From the NCBI GenBank assembly GCA_946188155.1, contig CAMHUC010000007.1:1-64000 (forward strand): a DNA stretch of 64,000 bases, in the 5' to 3' direction. Origin of the DNA: an uncultured bacterium (GTDB taxonomy: Bacteria; Bacteroidota; Bacteroidia; Bacteroidales; Bacteroidaceae). Below the pieces are notes generated by a model. That model ran no database searches and was not told where the DNA came from. It saw only the letters and a list, made by a program, of their open reading frames with translations. The position numbers and the translations under genes were made by a program. Shown here in pieces: positions 60,511-64,000 of the stretch. The stretch's first letter is position 1; every line of letters begins with the position of its first letter.

Positions 60511-62563
60511 GAATGATGGCCGTCCAGCCACCTCCGCTGCCGAGGTGTACCTTCAGCTTGTCGCCGGCTGTGACGCTCCGTCTGGTGTGCTTGTAGTCGG
60601 AGGCTTCCTTCTGGGCGTTGACACCGTCGGCAAAGATGTCGGCCTCGTGCTGTCCGCTGCCGAGGAAGCTGAGGTCGATGGTCAGCTCGCGCGCCGTCCA
60701 GTCGGTCATGGCGGCCACGAACCACGTGGTGCCTTTCCTGCGGGCTACGACCGTGTACTCACCCAACCGTCCGTCGAGGGCCACAGTCTCGTCGAAGGTG
60801 GTGGGGATTTGTGCGATGAAATCGGTACATTCCTGGTTCTGCATATACTTCGTAGGGCTGTCGGCGAGCATCTGCAGCGGAGCCTCGAAGGTGGTGTACA
60901 TGGCCATCTGGTGTACGCGTGTGCCCTGGCTCATGGGGTTGTCGTTGTTGCCGAAGAAGTTGTTGCGCATGGCGTTGGTCATGGCCCCGGGGGTGTAGTC
61001 CATCGGCCCGGCAAGCATTCGCAGGTAGGGAGCCGTCACGTCGTAGCGTGGCTGGTTGTGCAGCGGGCCGTCGCCCACACGGGGTTCCCACTTGGAGTTC
61101 TCCAGTCCCTTCACGCCCTCGAAGTTGAAGATGTTGGGATAGGCCCGCTGGATGCCTGTCGGCTTCAGGCCGTGCAGGTCGAGGGCCAGGTGGTGGCGGG
61201 CAGCGGCGTCGGCGATGCGGTAGGCCGAGGCGATGGCCTGCTGGTCGTCGCGGTCGAAGAAGTCCACCTTGAAGCCCTTGATGCCCATCTCGGCATAGTG
61301 CTTCATCACGGCGTCGGTCAGCGCTATATCGCCCGTCGGGTTGTTGCCGATGAGGTTACGCCAGCTTGACCAGAGTATGATGCCCACGCCCTTCTCCTTG
61401 CCGTAGGCTATCAGGCGCTTCAGGTCGATCTCGGGGTTCAGCTGCTCCATCAGGCTCTCCTTGCCGCTCCACCCCTCGTCGATGATGATGTATTCCAGAC
61501 GGTTCTTGGCAGCGAAGTCGATATAATATAAATAGGTGTCAGTGTTCATGCCCGACTTGAAGTCAACGCCCGATACGTTGGTATTGTTCCACCAGTCCCA
61601 GGCCACCTTGCCGGGGCGGATCCACGAGGTGTCCTTGACGCGGCACGGGGGAGCCAGCCGCTGGGCCATGTCGCAGTCGAGGATGTCGGCATCGCGCTCG
61701 CTGACGACCACGGCACGCCAGGGCAGCGTCCTCTTGCCGTCGAGCCGGGCGATATAGTCGGCACGCTTGGTAGGCACCAGGTTCAGACGGTCGAAGCCGC
61801 CCACCTGCTGTTCCAGGGGATAGTTGGCAAACTCTGCCTGCAGAATATTCCTTGCAACTCCTTCCTCCTTGCTTGCTCCTCGCTTCAGGAACATCCCCGG
61901 ATAGTCCTCCACACCGCAATCCATCACGATGGCCAGCAGGCCACCGGGCAGACGGACGGCCAGCGGCGTGATGGCCAGCGAGTCGGCGAACATCTGCGAG
62001 AGTCGCTGCTCGTCGTAGTACGACTCAAAGGAGTAGCAGTAGCGCTCACCGCCCCGGTTGTCGTTCACGTAGGGCACAAAGGCCGTATAGTCGCCGGCAA
62101 AGCAGAACTCAGCCGTCTCACTGGTCACCACCGTGGCCTTGGGCCTGTTGATGATGAAGCGGTAGGCCGCACCGTCATTGTAGGCCCGGAACTCCACGGC
62201 GATGCCGTTCTTGAAAGATACCGTCATGCCGTTGTATTCATCCTTGACCACAGCTTTTTTGTAAAAGGGGGTGCTGAACTGGGTGCTGACCTGCTCGCGC
62301 TTGGCCACCTTTCCCCATCCACCTTTCGTGAACACATTGTCGGTGCCGTCGAGCAGGATGTTGATGGCCGACGGCATCAGCACCTGTGTGCCGCCGCGAC
62401 TGATGCTCCACGACATTCTATACGTTCCTCGGGTGTCAACCTCCACCTTTGTCTTCTTGTCGGGTGACTCCAGCGTCCAGTGATTCCCTAATGTGAGGGC
62501 CTCTACGGGCAGGCTTCCGGCCAGGATGGCCACAGCCATCAATAATGCTTTTACAGTTCTCAT
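60506..62563 (-). CDS. GH97 family glycoside hydrolase, secreted
   Basis: The 685-residue enzyme has a signal peptide (1-22), the N-terminal beta-super-sandwich domain, the TIM barrel (about 290-560) and a C-terminal beta domain. KVDFFDRDDQQ (about 431-441) puts an aspartate where retaining GH97 enzymes (alpha-galactosidase type) have their nucleophile, and GLKPTGIQRAYPNIFNFEGV fits that subgroup rather than the inverting SusB alpha-glucosidases. The predicted activity is alpha-galactosidase or a related alpha-glycosidase. The gene lies between two inverted copies of the heptamer element. A FLKRGASKEEGVARN segment (about 226-240) is encoded by a CTCCTTCCTC-type repeat and may be an insert. 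Confidence 0.88.
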   Translation of the reverse strand: MRTVKALLMAVAILAGSLPVEALTLGNHWTLESPDKKTKVEVDTRGTYRMSWSISRGGTQVLMPSAINILLDGTDNVFTKGGWGKVAKREQVSTQFSTPFYKKAVVKDEYNGMTVSFKNGIAVEFRAYNDGAAYRFIINRPKATVVTSETAEFCFAGDYTAFVPYVNDNRGGERYCYSFESYYDEQRLSQMFADSLAITPLAVRLPGGLLAIVMDCGVEDYPGMFLKRGASKEEGVARNILQAEFANYPLEQQVGGFDRLNLVPTKRADYIARLDGKRTLPWRAVVVSERDADILDCDMAQRLAPPCRVKDTSWIRPGKVAWDWWNNTNVSGVDFKSGMNTDTYLYYIDFAAKNRLEYIIIDEGWSGKESLMEQLNPEIDLKRLIAYGKEKGVGIILWSSWRNLIGNNPTGDIALTDAVMKHYAEMGIKGFKVDFFDRDDQQAIASAYRIADAAARHHLALDLHGLKPTGIQRAYPNIFNFEGVKGLENSKWEPRVGDGPLHNQPRYDVTAPYLRMLAGPMDYTPGAMTNAMRNNFFGNNDNPMSQGTRVHQMAMYTTFEAPLQMLADSPTKYMQNQECTDFIAQIPTTFDETVALDGRLGEYTVVARRKGTTWFVAAMTDWTARELTIDLSFLGSGQHEADIFADGVNAQKEASDYKHTRRSVTAGDKLKVHLGSGGGWTAIIR

Positions 62564-62593
62564 ACGTTAGTCATATTTTATAGTTTTCGCAGG

Positions 62594-62624
62594 CAAAGTT
62601 AATCATTTGTCCCGAACTGTGCAA
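62594..62624 (-). promoter_or_regulatory. Promoter of the GH97 gene
   Basis: On the minus strand TTG (62624-62622), 20 bp, then TAACTTTG (62601-62594); the ATG is at 62563. Confidence 0.65.
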
Positions 62625-62640
62625 GGAAACTGGCAGAAAA

Positions 62641-62780
62641 AGGTGTTTACGGTTTACAGTTTACGGTTTACAGATGATTACCTTGCAAGCCCTTCCGACT
62701 ATAGAAGTAATCAACTGTAAACCGTAAACTATAAACTGTAAACTATAAACTGTAAACTATAAACTATAAACTGTAAACCA
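62641..62780. repeat. Heptamer element, right copy flanking GH97 in inverse orientation
   Basis: Same components as 60372-60510, reversed: heptamers, a core with CCTTGCAAGCCCTTCCGACT and ATAGAAGTAATC, then a longer run of GTAAACT/ATAAACT heptamers. The core differs from the left copy by about one base. Confidence 0.92.
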
Positions 62781-62784
62781 GACA

Positions 62785-64000
62785 TCACCTGTAGGCAGGA
62801 TTCTGATATGCCTCCTTCTCGTCCATCGACATGATCAGACCATCGAGCTGACCCTGAGGAATCGGGCGGAGATAGTAGCCGGCGGGGATGTCACGCTTGA
62901 AGGTCTGCAGATCCTTGTCGGTATAGCCGCTGCCGGCGATGCGGTAGGTTGTGGCACGCTCGCCCCATTTTTGAGTACGAACAAGGTCGAACCAGCGGTA
63001 GCCCTCGCCCCAGAACTCACGGCTGCGCTCGTCGAGGATGTAGTCGATGGTGATGGTAGCAGGTGTAGCGGCCAGCATCTCAGCGCTGTGGTCTACGCTG
63101 ACGGTCACATTGTCGTTCTGCGAGAAGGTCTGCTTACCGGCACGGGCACGGAGCACGTTCACCAGGTCGCGGGCCTCGGCATTCTTGTTCAGCTTCACGG
63201 CAGCCTCGGCAGCGATGAGATAGAGCTCAGAGAACTTGGCGATGTTCCAAGGACGGGGCGAGCCACCGTTCACCTTAGAGCCCAGGCCACCGTTGTTGTC
63301 GGTGCGGTAGATACCAATCTTCCAGTTGATGGGGTACTTCTTACGACTGATGTGGTTGACAGCCACTACGAAGTCAGGACGGCCTTCCATCTCGCCGAAG
63401 CCGAGCTTACCGTCGGCACCGGTGTAGTTGATCTTGCTGTCCTCGCTCTCAGGCACCCAGCTGAAGTAGACCTCGTTGGGGCCCACCTGCATGCCATTGG
63501 CACCGAAGACATAAGGCTCTGTATTGCCCGACTTCTGCCAGTTGGTGTGATAGCGCAGGGTGAAGGTAGCATCGTAGCGCGAGTCGATGGCCTTGACGGC
63601 ATCTTCCCATACGCCACCCTCCATGAAATTGTCGGCGATAGGAGCCATACGGGTCCAGGGGCGACCGAGGGCCTGCACAGCCTCTCGCTGGATGGGGTTG
63701 ATAGTGGCACCAGAGGCAGCTTTCGCAATCATCTCGGTGTAGTTCCAGGTCTCCATCCAGTAGGCGAAGTTCTCAGGAGAGCCGCCGCTACCCCAGCCGT
63801 AGCCTACACCGCCGTTACCGAACTTCTCGTCCTCGTCGTGGTCGGCATAGAGCATGATCTCCGAGTTGCGGTCGTTGGTAGCCACGTTCACATCGTAGAA
63901 GGTGGGCTGCAGGGCATACGGGCCAGGATTCTTGATGGCCTGCTGGGCTGTGTCGTAAGCCTTCTGGAAGTAGCTCTGTGCCTCGCCGCTGTTGCGCGAG
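62785..64000 (-). CDS. SusD/RagB-type lipoprotein, 5' end outside the window
   Basis: The frame is open to the window edge, giving at least 405 residues of the C-terminal part of a SusD-like protein. Typical features are NIAKFSELYLIAAEAAVKLN with ARDLVNVLRARAG, then ILDERSREFWGEGYRWFDLVR and the terminal YLRPIPQGQLDG. The conserved ATG at 63891 is internal, because the same frame continues upstream as SYFQKAYDTAQQAIKNPG. The SusC partner is expected beyond 64000. It lies upstream of the GH97 gene on the same strand, though GH97 has its own promoter. Substrate could be an alpha-galactoside-containing glycan. Confidence 0.88.
   Translation of the reverse strand, partial: SRNSGEAQSYFQKAYDTAQQAIKNPGPYALQPTFYDVNVATNDRNSEIMLYADHDEDEKFGNGGVGYGWGSGGSPENFAYWMETWNYTEMIAKAASGATINPIQREAVQALGRPWTRMAPIADNFMEGGVWEDAVKAIDSRYDATFTLRYHTNWQKSGNTEPYVFGANGMQVGPNEVYFSWVPESEDSKINYTGADGKLGFGEMEGRPDFVVAVNHISRKKYPINWKIGIYRTDNNGGLGSKVNGGSPRPWNIAKFSELYLIAAEAAVKLNKNAEARDLVNVLRARAGKQTFSQNDNVTVSVDHSAEMLAATPATITIDYILDERSREFWGEGYRWFDLVRTQKWGERATTYRIAGSGYTDKDLQTFKRDIPAGYYLRPIPQGQLDGLIMSMDEKEAYQNPAYR

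Overview
The window looks like chromosome of a gut- or rumen-type member of the Bacteroidales, most likely Prevotellaceae. Three things point there: the -7 box TAnnTTTG recurs in front of genes on both strands, there is SusC/SusD nutrient-uptake machinery with a BACON-GH16 enzyme, and S46 peptidase, DUF6377 and DUF4842/LruC-like proteins are present. The assignment is inferred from gene content; no rRNA or tRNA gene was seen.

Layout. 1-0.55 kb: remains of a small three-gene locus with a truncated DUF3990 gene. 0.69-7.4 kb: MutT-type Nudix hydrolase, two small lipoproteins, threonine-phosphate decarboxylase (CobD-like), an ABC ATPase and a Dna2-like nuclease-helicase. 7.4-15.6 kb: two GH92 alpha-mannosidases around a TPR-histidine kinase; the second GH92 is fused to a histidine-acid-phosphatase domain. 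15.6-25.2 kb: M16 peptidase, membrane AraC regulator, DUF3089 lipoprotein, PfkB sugar kinase, flavodiiron protein, LOG protein, class A acid phosphatase and DEAD-box helicase. 25.3-33.7 kb: five co-directional minus-strand genes (SpmA/SpmB-type membrane protein, flippase, four-helix-bundle protein, DPP7-like S46 peptidase, GH2). 33.8-43.4 kb: a surface-protein cluster of four secreted proteins sharing a [F/Y]ND(V/L)V motif plus one InlB-repeat protein. 43.4-57.6 kb: a DUF6377 regulator followed by a beta-glucan utilisation locus (SusC, SusD, a multi-module glycan-binding lipoprotein, GH16, a truncated DUF6377 paralogue, GH3). 57.7-64 kb: a TonB-dependent receptor, a GH97 enzyme and a SusD cut by the window edge.

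The genes fit a saccharolytic anaerobe: two mannosidases (one with a phosphatase) suit phosphorylated mannan or N-glycans, the SusCD-GH16-GH3 set suits laminarin or mixed-linkage beta-glucan, S46 and M16 peptidases process peptides, and the flavodiiron protein removes oxygen or NO.

The most unusual property is the amount of short repetitive DNA. Several families of 7-35 bp tandem repeats and perfect hairpins lie between genes, and related repeats sit in frame inside unrelated coding sequences. The clearest is a 9-bp CCGGAAAAC-type repeat. It forms six arrays within 18 kb, all in the same orientation as the local transcription, and where translated it gives collagen-like Gly-X-Y runs. A second family is a nearly identical inverted-repeat pair made of GTAAAC heptamers around a common hairpin core, flanking the GH97 gene.
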